From JACVRW01 sp963821275 (lineage in GTDB: Bacteria; Actinomycetota; Thermoleophilia; Solirubrobacterales; Thermoleophilaceae), in NCBI GenBank assembly GCA_963821275.1, contig CAWGDF010000009.1:558001-622000 (forward strand): a stretch of DNA of 64,000 bases. Direction: 5' to 3'. Below, piece after piece: positions 9,092 to 17,189 of the stretch; position 1 is the first letter of the stretch, and every line of letters begins with the position of its first letter. The translations under genes and the position numbers were made by a program. The notes beneath the pieces are model-generated. The model did no database searches and was not told the origin of the DNA. It saw only the letters and a list, made by a program, of their open reading frames with translations.

Positions 9092-10953
9092 TGTACCTGG
9101 ACAACGAGCGCCGCCCCACGCTCACCCCGAAGCTCGCCTGGCGCGTGGCGATCATCGGCGGCATCGCGCTCGTCGCCTTCTCGGTCATCTTCTTCCGGCT
9201 CTGGTACCTCCAGGTGCTGTCCGGCGACAAGTACCTGGCCGAGGCGAACGACAACCGCGTCCGCGAGATCAAGGTCCAGGCCCCTCGAGGGGAGATCGTG
9301 GACCGCAACGGGCGGGTGCTGGTCCGCAACCGGGTCGGGCTCGCCATCAAGGTCACCCCGGACAAGCTGCCCGAGGACCTCGAGGACCGGCGCGAGGTAT
9401 ACGGCCGGCTGGCCGAGCTGCTCGACATGCGGGCGAGGGGCATCGAGCGCCGGGTCGAGCGGCAGCTGAAGGCGCTGCCCTACTCCACCGCCACCGTCAA
9501 GACCGACGTCCCCGACGAGATCGTGGCCTACGTGCTCGAGCGCTCGCAGGAGTTCGCCGGCGTCACCGTCGAGCGCGTGTTCCTGCGGGTGTACCCGCAT
9601 CGCGAGATCGGCGCGCACCTGTTCGGCACGGTCGGCGAGGTGACGGCCGAGCAGCTCGACGACGAGCGCTTCCGCGGCGTGGACATGGGCGACCGGGTGG
9701 GGCAGAGCGGGATCGAGTCGGAGTACGACCGCTTCCTGCGCGGTCGCAACGGCGCCAGCCGGGTGCAGGTGGACGCGCTCGGCAACCTCAACCGCGAGCT
9801 CAAGACCCGCCCGCCGCAGCCGGGGCGCCAGCTCCGCCTGTCGGTCGACTTCGAGGTCCAGAAGGCCGGTCAGGAGGCCCTGGCCTCGGGCACCGGCGCC
9901 GGCGCGTTCGCCGTGATGGACGTGAACAACGGCGAGGTGGTGGCGCTCGGCTCCGAGCCGTCCTATGACCCGAACATCTTCGCCAAGGTCGTCAAGGCGT
10001 CCGACCTCAAGCGGCTCAGCTCGGAGGAGTACGGCAAGCCGCTGTTCAACCGCGCGATCCAGGGCGGCTATCCCACCGGCTCCACCTTCAAGCTGATCAC
10101 GGCCACCGCCGCTTTGGAGAGCGGCCTGATCACCCCGGACACCGTTCTCTTCGACGGCGGCTCGCTCACCGTGGGCGGGGTGACCTTCAAGAACGCCGGT
10201 GACGCCTCCTACGGCGCGCTGGCCCTGCGCCAGGCGCTCACGGTCTCGAGCGACGTGTTCTTCTACCAGCTCGGCCGGGACATGAACGGCAGCCCGGCGC
10301 TGCAGCGCTGGGCCCGGCGGCTGGGCGTCGGCCGGCTCACCGGCATCGACCTCCCCGCCGAGGCCCCCGGCCGCATCCCCGGCCCGCGCTGGCGCAACCG
10401 GCTGTACAAGCAGAAGCTCACCGACCGGCCCTGGTCGGTCGGCGACAACATCAACCTTTCGGTGGGCCAGGGCGACGTCGCCTCCAATCCGATGCAGATG
10501 GCGGTGGCCTACGCCACGATCGCCAACGGAAGCAGGGTCCTGCAGCCGCGGCTGGGAATGCGCATCGAGGACGCCGCCGGGCGAGCGCTGCAGCAGCTCG
10601 ACGCTCCGGTGGCGCGCAAGCTGAAGATCGACCCCGGCTTCCGCCAGGCGATCCTGGACGGCCTCCGCGGAGCGGCAAGCGCCGGCGGCGGCACCTCGAC
10701 CGAGGTGTTCAGCGGCTTCCCGGTCCCGATCGCCGGCAAGACCGGAACGGCCGAGAAGGGCCTCGGCCGGGCGGACCAGTCCTGGTACGTCGCTCTTGCC
10801 CCGTTCCCGGACCCGAAGTACGTGGTCGCGGTCACCGACGAGGCCGGCGGCTTCGGCGCCGAGACCGCGGCGCCGATGGCGCGCCGCATACTGGCCGAGC
10901 TGTTCCAGGTCGACGAGCAGCAGATCGTCGCGGGTGGCGGAGCACCCGACTGA
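9091..10953 (+). CDS. mrdA: penicillin-binding protein 2 (elongation transpeptidase)
   Basis: Class B PBP that cross-links peptidoglycan during elongation together with RodA. 620 residues: cytoplasmic start, one transmembrane helix (about 19-36), pedestal domain from about 60, transpeptidase domain from about 250. The catalytic S-x-x-K is PTGSTFK (S331, K334), the second motif is SSD (386-388, Asp where many have Asn), and the third is KTGTAEKG (550-552). The start is the ATG at 9091, sharing its first base with the mreD stop; longer readings upstream would overlap mreD. Outer face of the membrane. Confidence 0.97.
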   Translation: MYLDNERRPTLTPKLAWRVAIIGGIALVAFSVIFFRLWYLQVLSGDKYLAEANDNRVREIKVQAPRGEIVDRNGRVLVRNRVGLAIKVTPDKLPEDLEDRREVYGRLAELLDMRARGIERRVERQLKALPYSTATVKTDVPDEIVAYVLERSQEFAGVTVERVFLRVYPHREIGAHLFGTVGEVTAEQLDDERFRGVDMGDRVGQSGIESEYDRFLRGRNGASRVQVDALGNLNRELKTRPPQPGRQLRLSVDFEVQKAGQEALASGTGAGAFAVMDVNNGEVVALGSEPSYDPNIFAKVVKASDLKRLSSEEYGKPLFNRAIQGGYPTGSTFKLITATAALESGLITPDTVLFDGGSLTVGGVTFKNAGDASYGALALRQALTVSSDVFFYQLGRDMNGSPALQRWARRLGVGRLTGIDLPAEAPGRIPGPRWRNRLYKQKLTDRPWSVGDNINLSVGQGDVASNPMQMAVAYATIANGSRVLQPRLGMRIEDAAGRALQQLDAPVARKLKIDPGFRQAILDGLRGAASAGGGTSTEVFSGFPVPIAGKTGTAEKGLGRADQSWYVALAPFPDPKYVVAVTDEAGGFGAETAAPMARRILAELFQVDEQQIVAGGGAPD

Positions 10954-10954
10954 G

Positions 10955-11122
10955 ATGGCTGGCCCCGAACCCGCGCACCCACGGATGACGCCCCATACCG
11001 TCGCTGGATCGGCCCCCACGTCCTCGCCGATAGTTCATCCACTATCGGCTTCGTCCGCGGTCTCCGCCCAGCTCGGTCTGGGGCGCCCCCGCGGGCACGC
11101 GGATCCGGAGCCAACCATCTGA
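10955..11122 (+). CDS. possible 55-residue ORF filling the mrdA-rodA gap
   Basis: An ATG one base after the mrdA stop opens a 55-codon frame whose TGA overlaps the rodA ATG (TGATG). The peptide is Pro/Ser/Ala-rich with no hydrophobic helix and no family I recognise. The exact fit to the gap is suggestive, but chance open frames are common at this GC content, and the frame contains a strong hairpin (11026-11049). Confidence 0.25.
   Translation: MAGPEPAHPRMTPHTVAGSAPTSSPIVHPLSASSAVSAQLGLGRPRGHADPEPTI
11026..11049 (+). repeat. 9-bp inverted repeat between mrdA and rodA
   Basis: GCCGATAGT (11026-11034) is perfectly complementary to ACTATCGGC (11041-11049) around a six-base loop. No T run follows, so it is not a classical terminator. 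It could attenuate or protect the transcript between PBP2 and RodA, or be an operator. Confidence 0.55.
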
Positions 11123-12285
11123 TGGAAGCCACTCCGGTTCAGGACTTCCGCGATCTGGGCGTGCGCATCCTGCGCATCGACCCGCTGATGCTGCTGGCCA
11201 CCCTCGGGCTGGTGGCGGCGAGCATCTACGTGGTCGGGACCGCCACCAAGGACGACATCCCCGGCGATCCCAACTACTTCGCCCTGCGCCAGGCCGTCTA
11301 CGCGGGCGTGGGGCTGATCCTCATGCTGCTGATCTCGCGCTTCGACTACTCCCGCCTGCGGGAGTGGAAGTTCGGCCTCTACGCGTTCATGATCGCCTCG
11401 ATCGTGCTGGTGTACGCGATGGGCGCGACGGCACGGGGCTCGCGGCGCGCGATCGAGTTCGGCTTCTTCAACTTCCAGGCCTCCGAGCTGGGCAAGCTGC
11501 TGCTCGTGCTCGCTCTGGCGGCGTTCGCGGTCGACCGCACGCGGCGGCTGGACGACCGCGAGACCACCAGCCGGATCCTCCTGCTCGCCGTCGTGCCGGC
11601 GATGCTGGTGGTCGCCCAGCCCGACCTGGGCTCGGGGCTGGTCTACCTGGCGATCGTCCTGGCCGTGCTGTTCGTGGCCGGGACCAAGTGGACCCACTTC
11701 GCCGCGCTGGGCGTGCTGGGCGCGGCGGCGATCGTCGTGGTGCTGGTGCTGGCGCCGGCGGCCGGGGTGGAGGTCCTGAAGCCGTACCAGCAGGACCGCC
11801 TGACCGCCTTCCTCGCCCCCACGGACGACCCGCGCGAGGAGGGCTACCAGATCAATCAGTCGCTGACGGCGATCGGCTCCGGGGGGAAGACCGGTCGCGG
11901 CGACGAGTCCACCCAGACGCAGCTCGACTTCCTGCCCGAGCACCACACCGACTTCATCTTCTCGGTGATCGGGGAGGAGTTCGGCTTCGTCGGGGCGGCG
12001 ATCGTCCTGTCGCTGTTCGCCCTGCTCATCTGGAGGGCGCTGCGGATCCTGACGATGTCGAAGAACCTCTACGGCGCGCTGGTGGCGGGAGGCATCACCG
12101 CTATGCTGATGTTCCAGGTCTTCGTCAACGTGGGCATGACCATTGGGATCATGCCGATCACCGGTATCCCCCTGCCGCTCATCAGTTACGGCGGTTCGTC
12201 GGTGATCACAACGCTGATGGCCATAGGGCTGCTGCAGTCCATACACGCGCAAGCGCGCGAAACGGCTGCAGCGAAGGGCCTATGA
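11122..12285 (+). CDS. rodA: rod shape-determining glycosyltransferase RodA (SEDS)
   Basis: SEDS-family peptidoglycan polymerase that works with PBP2. 387 residues and about ten membrane helices. Family signatures are FFNFQASELGKLLLVLALAA, VVAQPDLGSGLVYLAI, the Gly-rich loop before DFLPEHHTDFIFSVIGEEFG, and GIPLPLISYGGSS at the C-terminus. The ATG at 11122 follows the 168-base spacer after mrdA. Last gene of the elongasome set; rng follows after 21 bases. Confidence 0.96.
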   Translation: MEATPVQDFRDLGVRILRIDPLMLLATLGLVAASIYVVGTATKDDIPGDPNYFALRQAVYAGVGLILMLLISRFDYSRLREWKFGLYAFMIASIVLVYAMGATARGSRRAIEFGFFNFQASELGKLLLVLALAAFAVDRTRRLDDRETTSRILLLAVVPAMLVVAQPDLGSGLVYLAIVLAVLFVAGTKWTHFAALGVLGAAAIVVVLVLAPAAGVEVLKPYQQDRLTAFLAPTDDPREEGYQINQSLTAIGSGGKTGRGDESTQTQLDFLPEHHTDFIFSVIGEEFGFVGAAIVLSLFALLIWRALRILTMSKNLYGALVAGGITAMLMFQVFVNVGMTIGIMPITGIPLPLISYGGSSVITTLMAIGLLQSIHAQARETAAAKGL

Positions 12286-12306
12286 AACTTATGAAGGGAC
12301 TTCATC

Positions 12307-14196
12307 TTGAGAAAGCAGTTGCTCGTCACGGTGGACCGTGGCGAAACCAGGGTCGCGATCCTCGAATCGGAGGGTTCCACCTCCGGCGCTAAGCGGGGGC
12401 GCGGCAAGAAGGCACAGGACGACAACTGGCGTGTCGGGGAGCTCTACATCGAGCGCCGCGGCTCCCGGTCGATCGTCGGAAACATCTACAAGGGCAAGGT
12501 CGACAACGTCCTGCCGGGGCTCGAGGCCGCGTTCGTGGACATCGGGCTCGAGAAGAACGGCTTCCTGCACGCCGACGACCTCGTCTTCCCCGGAGTGGAC
12601 GTGGCCCGGCGCGGGCGCAGCGGGCGCCAGCGCGGCAAGCGCATCACCGAGCTCCTCAAGCCCGGCCAGGAGGTGCTCGTCCAGGCGGTCAAGGACCCGC
12701 TGAAGACCAAGGGGCCGCGGCTGTCGATGCAGCTCTCCGTCGCGGGGCGCTACCTGGTCTACGTCCCCCAGGGCGAGGGCGTGGGCGTGTCGCGCCGGCT
12801 CGAGCCCAAGGAACGCGACCGCCTGCGGCGGGCGGCCGGGAAGGCCGACCTGGGCGACGGCGGCGCGATCGTCCGCACGGCCGCTCAGGGCGCCACGCGC
12901 GAGGACTTCGAGCGCGAGATCAAGTACCTGCACAAGCTGCACGACGTGCTCCAGAAGCGGTCCGCCGACACCGTGGCCCCGGCGATGGTCTTCCAGGAGG
13001 CGGACCTCTCGGTGCGGGTCGCGCGCGACATCTTCAGCGCCGAGTTCGAGAAGGCGATAGTCGACGACAAGAAGCAGCACCACCGGCTGGAGTCGTTCTT
13101 CAACCGAACCGCGCCGGAGCTGCTCGAGCGGCTCGAGTTCTACGACGACAAGAACGAGCCGCTGTTCGAGCGCTACGGCGTCGAGGAAGCCATTCAGTCG
13201 GTGCTCAAGCGCCGGGTGGATTTGCCCAGCGGCGGCTACCTGATGATCGACTACGCCGAGGCCATGACGGTGATCGACGTCAACTCCGGTTCCTTCACCG
13301 GCCGCGGCAAGGGCGCCAAGCTCGAGGACACGATCACGAAGACCAACCTCGAGGCGGCCGAGGAGGTCGTGCGCCAGCTCCGGCTCCGGGACATCGGCGG
13401 GATCATCGTCATCGACTTCATCGACATGGCCCGGGCCCGCAACCGCGACGCCGTGCTGAAGACGCTGCGCAAGTCGCTCGACGAGGACCGCACCAAGACC
13501 TACGTGGTCGAGATCTCGCCCCTGGGGCTGGTCGAGATGACGCGCCAGAACGTGACCGACGGGGTGCGCGAGATCCTGACCAAGACCTGCCCGACCTGCG
13601 AGGGCGAGGGCGTGGTGCTCTCCGAGGAGACGGTGGCCCTGGAGGTCGACCGCTGGCTGCGGGACGTTGCCGGCGAGCGGCCGCGGCCGCCGGCGTTCCT
13701 GATCCGCGTGCACCCCAGCGTGGCCGCGCTGCTGGTGGGCGTGCAGGGTGAGGAGGGCCCGATCATCGAGATCGAGCAGGAGACCGGCAAGCACTTCCAC
13801 TTCGAGGGCACCGAGGCCCTGCCCATCGACCACTTCGAGGTCGTGGCCGAGGGCACCCGCGAGGAGATCGAGGAGCGGGCGCTGCCCTTCCGCGAGGGGG
13901 AAGAGGTGCTCGTGCAGATCGAGGAGCCGCACATGTACAACGACGACGACGCCGTCGCCAAGCTCGACGGCTACGTCGTGTCGGTGTTCGGGGCCGCGTC
14001 ACTGGTGGGCGAGAAGACCCTGGTGCGCATCGAGAAGGTGGGCCGCAGCGCGGCCCAGGCGTCGCTCGTGGACCCGCCGGAGGGCGTCGTGGTGGGCACG
14101 TCCGGCGAGGAGGAGTCCTCCAACGGCCGCCGCCGCAGGCGCGGGCGGCGCGGCGGCCGGGGCCGGCGAAAGAAGACGGAGTCGGCTTCGTCGTAG
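12307..14196 (+). CDS. rng: ribonuclease E/G family endoribonuclease
   Basis: Single-strand-specific endonuclease acting in rRNA and mRNA processing. 629 residues. An interrupted S1 domain (GNIYKGKVDNVLPGLEAAFVD at about 58-78) is followed by the DNase I-like catalytic core with metal-binding VIDVNSGSFTG (about 321-331) and VIDFIDM (about 368-374), then the Zn-link CPTC (428-431). The tail is very Arg/Gly-rich (RRRRGRRGGRGRRKK), likely RNA-binding. It is closer to RNase G in size and lacks a long scaffold. TTG start with GAAGGGA at 12293-12299; 21 bases after rodA, so probably in the same transcript. Confidence 0.92.
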   Translation: MRKQLLVTVDRGETRVAILESEGSTSGAKRGRGKKAQDDNWRVGELYIERRGSRSIVGNIYKGKVDNVLPGLEAAFVDIGLEKNGFLHADDLVFPGVDVARRGRSGRQRGKRITELLKPGQEVLVQAVKDPLKTKGPRLSMQLSVAGRYLVYVPQGEGVGVSRRLEPKERDRLRRAAGKADLGDGGAIVRTAAQGATREDFEREIKYLHKLHDVLQKRSADTVAPAMVFQEADLSVRVARDIFSAEFEKAIVDDKKQHHRLESFFNRTAPELLERLEFYDDKNEPLFERYGVEEAIQSVLKRRVDLPSGGYLMIDYAEAMTVIDVNSGSFTGRGKGAKLEDTITKTNLEAAEEVVRQLRLRDIGGIIVIDFIDMARARNRDAVLKTLRKSLDEDRTKTYVVEISPLGLVEMTRQNVTDGVREILTKTCPTCEGEGVVLSEETVALEVDRWLRDVAGERPRPPAFLIRVHPSVAALLVGVQGEEGPIIEIEQETGKHFHFEGTEALPIDHFEVVAEGTREEIEERALPFREGEEVLVQIEEPHMYNDDDAVAKLDGYVVSVFGAASLVGEKTLVRIEKVGRSAAQASLVDPPEGVVVGTSGEEESSNGRRRRRGRRGGRGRRKKTESASS

Positions 14197-14208
14197 GCGC
14201 GCGACCGG

Positions 14209-14235
14209 TGTCACAGCCAGGTCGGCTGTCTCGTC
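14209..14235 (+). promoter_or_regulatory. ECF41-type promoter TGTCACA-N16-CGTC
   Basis: TGTCACA at 14209-14215, exactly 16 bases, then CGTC at 14232-14235, ahead of the epimerase and ECF41 sigma genes. This matches the promoter I know for ECF41 sigma factors, so autoregulation is the natural reading. A Shine-Dalgarno AGGAG follows at 14256-14260. Confidence 0.75.
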
Positions 14236-14266
14236 TCATGGTCGAGACCCGAACCAGGAGACACCG

Positions 14267-15214
14267 ATGAAGGTATTCGTCGCAGGAGCCACAGGCGCGC
14301 TCGGCCGCCGGCTGGTGCCGCGCATGGTCGCGCAGGGTCATGACGTCACCGGCATGACACGCACGCCCGAGAAGGAGGGCCTGCTCCGCGAGCTCGGAGC
14401 ACAGCCGGTGGTGGCGGACGCGCTCGACCCGGACGCCGTGGCGGGCGCGGTGGCCGCCGCCGAGCCGGACGTGATCGTTCACCAGCTCACTGCCCTCTCG
14501 GGCTCGATCGACCTGCGCCACTTCGAGCGCACGTTTGCGCCCACCAACCGGCTCCGCACCGAGGGCACGGACAACCTGCTGGCCGCGGGCCGCGCGGTGG
14601 GCGCGCGAAAGTTCATCGCGCAGAGCTTTGCCGGCTGGCCGTTCGCGCGCACCGGCGGGCCCGTCAAGAGCGAGGACGACCCGCTCGACACCGATCCGCC
14701 GGATCAGGTTCGCACCACGCTCGAGGCCATCCTCTATCTGGAGCAGGCCGTGACGGGTGCAGACTGGACGGAGGGGATCGCCCTTCGCTACGGCGGCTTC
14801 TACGGCCCCGGCACCTCGCTCGCAACCGAGCCGGAGGGCGAGCAGATCGCGGCCGTGCGCGGCCGCAAGTTCCCGATCGTGGGCGGCGGTCACGGGGTGT
14901 GGTCGCTGATCCACATCGACGACGCGGCGGCGGCCACCGAGGCGGCCGTCGAGCGGGGACGGCGTGGGCTCTACCACGTCGTGGACGACGAGCCGGCCGA
15001 GGTGCGCGAGTTGCTGCCGGTGCTGGCACGGGCGATCGGCGCCAAGCCGCCGCGGCGCCTGCCTCGCTGGCTGGCCCGGATCATGGCCGGGGAGGCCGCG
15101 ACCGTGATGATGACCGAGATCCGCGGGGCGTCGAACGCCAAGGCGAAGCGGGAGCTTGGCTGGGAGCCCGGCTACGCCAGCTGGCGGCGCGGGTTCGCGG
15201 AGGGCCTGGGGTGA
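14267..15214 (+). CDS. NAD(P)-dependent epimerase/dehydratase-like protein
   Basis: 315 residues. Extended SDR/NmrA-like Rossmann fold with the dinucleotide loop GATGALG at residues 7-13, a possible Tyr/Lys region around GGFYGPGT, and a C-terminal substrate lobe. It lies directly behind an ECF41-type promoter and overlaps the ECF41 sigma gene by four bases (GTGA). ECF41 factors typically sit next to carboxymuconolactone decarboxylases, oxidoreductases or epimerases of this kind. Substrate unknown. The ATG at 14267 is chosen for its Shine-Dalgarno (AGGAG, six bases upstream) and because it starts at the first beta strand. Confidence 0.88.
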   Translation: MKVFVAGATGALGRRLVPRMVAQGHDVTGMTRTPEKEGLLRELGAQPVVADALDPDAVAGAVAAAEPDVIVHQLTALSGSIDLRHFERTFAPTNRLRTEGTDNLLAAGRAVGARKFIAQSFAGWPFARTGGPVKSEDDPLDTDPPDQVRTTLEAILYLEQAVTGADWTEGIALRYGGFYGPGTSLATEPEGEQIAAVRGRKFPIVGGGHGVWSLIHIDDAAAATEAAVERGRRGLYHVVDDEPAEVRELLPVLARAIGAKPPRRLPRWLARIMAGEAATVMMTEIRGASNAKAKRELGWEPGYASWRRGFAEGLG

Positions 15215-16101
15215 CCGGCGCGCCCGCGGACGTGCTCGAGGACCTGCGCCCGACGGCGTTCGGGATCGCCTACCGCATGCTCGGCAGCGTGAGCGAGGCG
15301 GAGGACGTCACCCAGGAGGCGCTTCTGCGCCTCCACCGCCTGCTGGATGAGGGCGAGCGGATCGAGTCGCCCCGGGCCTACCTGGCCACCGTGACCACTC
15401 GGCTGGCGATCGACGAGCTGCGCTCGGCGCGCGCGCGGCGTGAGAGCTACGTGGGGGAGTGGCTTCCCGAGCCGCTTCTCAGCGTCGCCGACGACGATCC
15501 GGCCCGCCACGCGGAACTGGCCGACTCGCTCTCGCTCGCCTTTCTGGTGCTGCTCGAGCGGTTGTCCCCCGAGCAGCGTGCGGCCCTGCTGCTCCACGAC
15601 GTGTTCGACTACCGCTACGACGAGGTCGCGCGCATCGTTGGCAAGAGCGAAGCGGCCACGAGGCAGCTGGCCAGCCGGGCCCGTCGCCACGTGGACGACC
15701 GCCGTCCACGCTTCCAGGCCTCGCCCGAGCGTCAGGAGGAGCTGGCCCGGCGCTTTCTCGCCGCGGCGCGGGAGGGGGAGTTGGAGAAGCTCGAGGCGCT
15801 GCTCGCCGAGGACGTGGAGCTGCACGGCGACGGCGGCGGCAAGGCCCCCGCGCTCGCCCGTCCTCTGCGCGGCCGGGCACGCGCGGCCCGCACGCTCATG
15901 GCCTGGATGCGGTTCAGCGAGCGGCTCCAGATCAAGATCCGCCCCGTGGAGGTAAACGGGCGTCCCGGTTTTATGAGCTTCGACGCCGAGGGCCGGGTCG
16001 TGGCGGTCATGGCCCTCGATGTCGGGGACACGGCCATCGAGGCCATCCACTCGGTCGTCAACCCGGACAAGCTGCGCCATGTGCGGCCGGCGGGTGTTTG
16101 A
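15211..16101 (+). CDS. ECF41-family RNA polymerase sigma factor
   Basis: 296 residues. Region 2 contains GIAYRMLGSVSEAEDVTQEALLRL; region 4 contains LSPEQRAALLLHDVFDYRYDEVARIVGKSEAATRQL. A SnoaL-like C-terminal extension replaces an anti-sigma factor. All three hallmarks of the ECF41 group are visible: WLPEPL in the linker (84-89), DGGGK (207-211) and NPDKL near the C-terminus (284-288). In studied members the extension controls sigma activity. GTG start overlapping the epimerase stop; the preceding promoter has the ECF41 consensus. The inducing signal is unknown. Confidence 0.93.
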   Translation: MTGAPADVLEDLRPTAFGIAYRMLGSVSEAEDVTQEALLRLHRLLDEGERIESPRAYLATVTTRLAIDELRSARARRESYVGEWLPEPLLSVADDDPARHAELADSLSLAFLVLLERLSPEQRAALLLHDVFDYRYDEVARIVGKSEAATRQLASRARRHVDDRRPRFQASPERQEELARRFLAAAREGELEKLEALLAEDVELHGDGGGKAPALARPLRGRARAARTLMAWMRFSERLQIKIRPVEVNGRPGFMSFDAEGRVVAVMALDVGDTAIEAIHSVVNPDKLRHVRPAGV

Positions 16102-16226
16102 CCACGTCACCATCGGGGTCTATGACCGGGAGGCCTCCGAGCGCTTCTACGACGAGCCTCGCTGACGCCGCGTACGTCATTGATCCGGACGGCGACAACA
16201 TCGAGCTCGTGAATCACAATCGCTAG
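16094..16226 (+). pseudogene. remnant of a VOC/glyoxalase-domain gene
   Basis: The GTG at 16094, inside the end of the sigma gene, opens a frame reading FDHVTIGVYDREASERFYD, a typical start of a vicinal-oxygen-chelate protein, but it stops at 16165. In another frame, ending at TAG 16224-16226, follows AAYVIDPDGDNIELVNHNR, the typical last strand of the same family. The roughly 80 residues between them are missing. This is an internal deletion of a former third gene of the ECF41 cluster. Confidence 0.75.
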
Positions 16227-16237
16227 CGTCGGCGGGC

Positions 16238-17182
16238 GTGTCCCGCGGCGCCATCGCCGGTCTCTACACGCTCCTCGTCCTGATCTGGTCGAGCACTTGG
16301 GTGTCGATCAAGATCGGCCTCGAAGACGCTCCCGCGCTCCTCGGGGCGGGGGCCCGGTTTGCGCTCGCCGGTCTAGTGCTGCTCGCCGTGGCGGCGCTCG
16401 GGCGGAGAGTGCTCAGGACCGATTGGCTCCTGGCCGGGATCCTCGGCTTGTTTCCGTTCGCCCTGGCGTACGGACTGGTGTACTGGGGCGAGCAGTACAT
16501 CCCGTCCGGCCTCGCGGCCGTCCTGTTCGGAATGCTGCCGCTCTACGTCGGCGTGATGGCCGCCTTCCTGCTGCCCGACGCGCCGCTGCGCCCGCGGCTC
16601 GTCGCCGGGATCCTGATCGCGCTGGGCGGGCTCGCCCTGACCTTCGCCGAGAGCCTGGAGCTGGGCGACCAGGAGCTGGCGCTCGCCGGAGCGGTGGCGC
16701 TTGCCCTGTCTCCGCTGGGGGCTGCGGCCGGCAACATCGCCCTCAAGCGACGGGCACGCCGACTCGACCCGGTGGTGCTGAACGGCTGGGGGATGCTGGG
16801 CGGCGGCTTGCTCTTGCTGGGGGCGTCCGCGCTGGGCGAGAGCTGGAGCGACTTCGCCTGGACCGCGGAGGCCCTCGGCTCGATCGCCTACCTGGCCCTG
16901 ATCGGCTCAGCGATCCCGTTCGTCGTGCTCACCATCCTGCTCCGGTACATCAGCGCACAGGCCATGTCCTTCCTGGCGATGCTGCTGCCCTTCGGTGCGC
17001 TGCTGTTCGGCGCGGCGCTTTACGACGAGGCGATCACCTGGCGCGCGCTCGCCGGCGCCGCGCTGGTTGCCGCCGGCCTGCTGACCGCCCAGACCGGGCG
17101 TCCTCAGGCGGACCCCGCCGGCGCTCCGGAAACCGCCGGCGGCCGGCCCGAGCCCGCGCTGGCCTCCGCGCCCCGCGAGTAG
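16238..17182 (+). CDS. EamA/DMT-family transporter
   Basis: 314 residues with ten predicted membrane helices in two EamA repeats. The N-terminal LIWSSTWVSIKIGLEDAPALL and second-half FVVLTILLRYISAQAMSFLAMLLPFGALLFGA are typical of drug/metabolite exporters. The C-terminal 25 residues are Pro/Ala/Gly-rich and cytoplasmic. GTG start 12 bases after the VOC remnant. Substrate cannot be inferred. Confidence 0.85.
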   Translation: MSRGAIAGLYTLLVLIWSSTWVSIKIGLEDAPALLGAGARFALAGLVLLAVAALGRRVLRTDWLLAGILGLFPFALAYGLVYWGEQYIPSGLAAVLFGMLPLYVGVMAAFLLPDAPLRPRLVAGILIALGGLALTFAESLELGDQELALAGAVALALSPLGAAAGNIALKRRARRLDPVVLNGWGMLGGGLLLLGASALGESWSDFAWTAEALGSIAYLALIGSAIPFVVLTILLRYISAQAMSFLAMLLPFGALLFGAALYDEAITWRALAGAALVAAGLLTAQTGRPQADPAGAPETAGGRPEPALASAPRE

Positions 17183-17189
17183 GGCGCGC

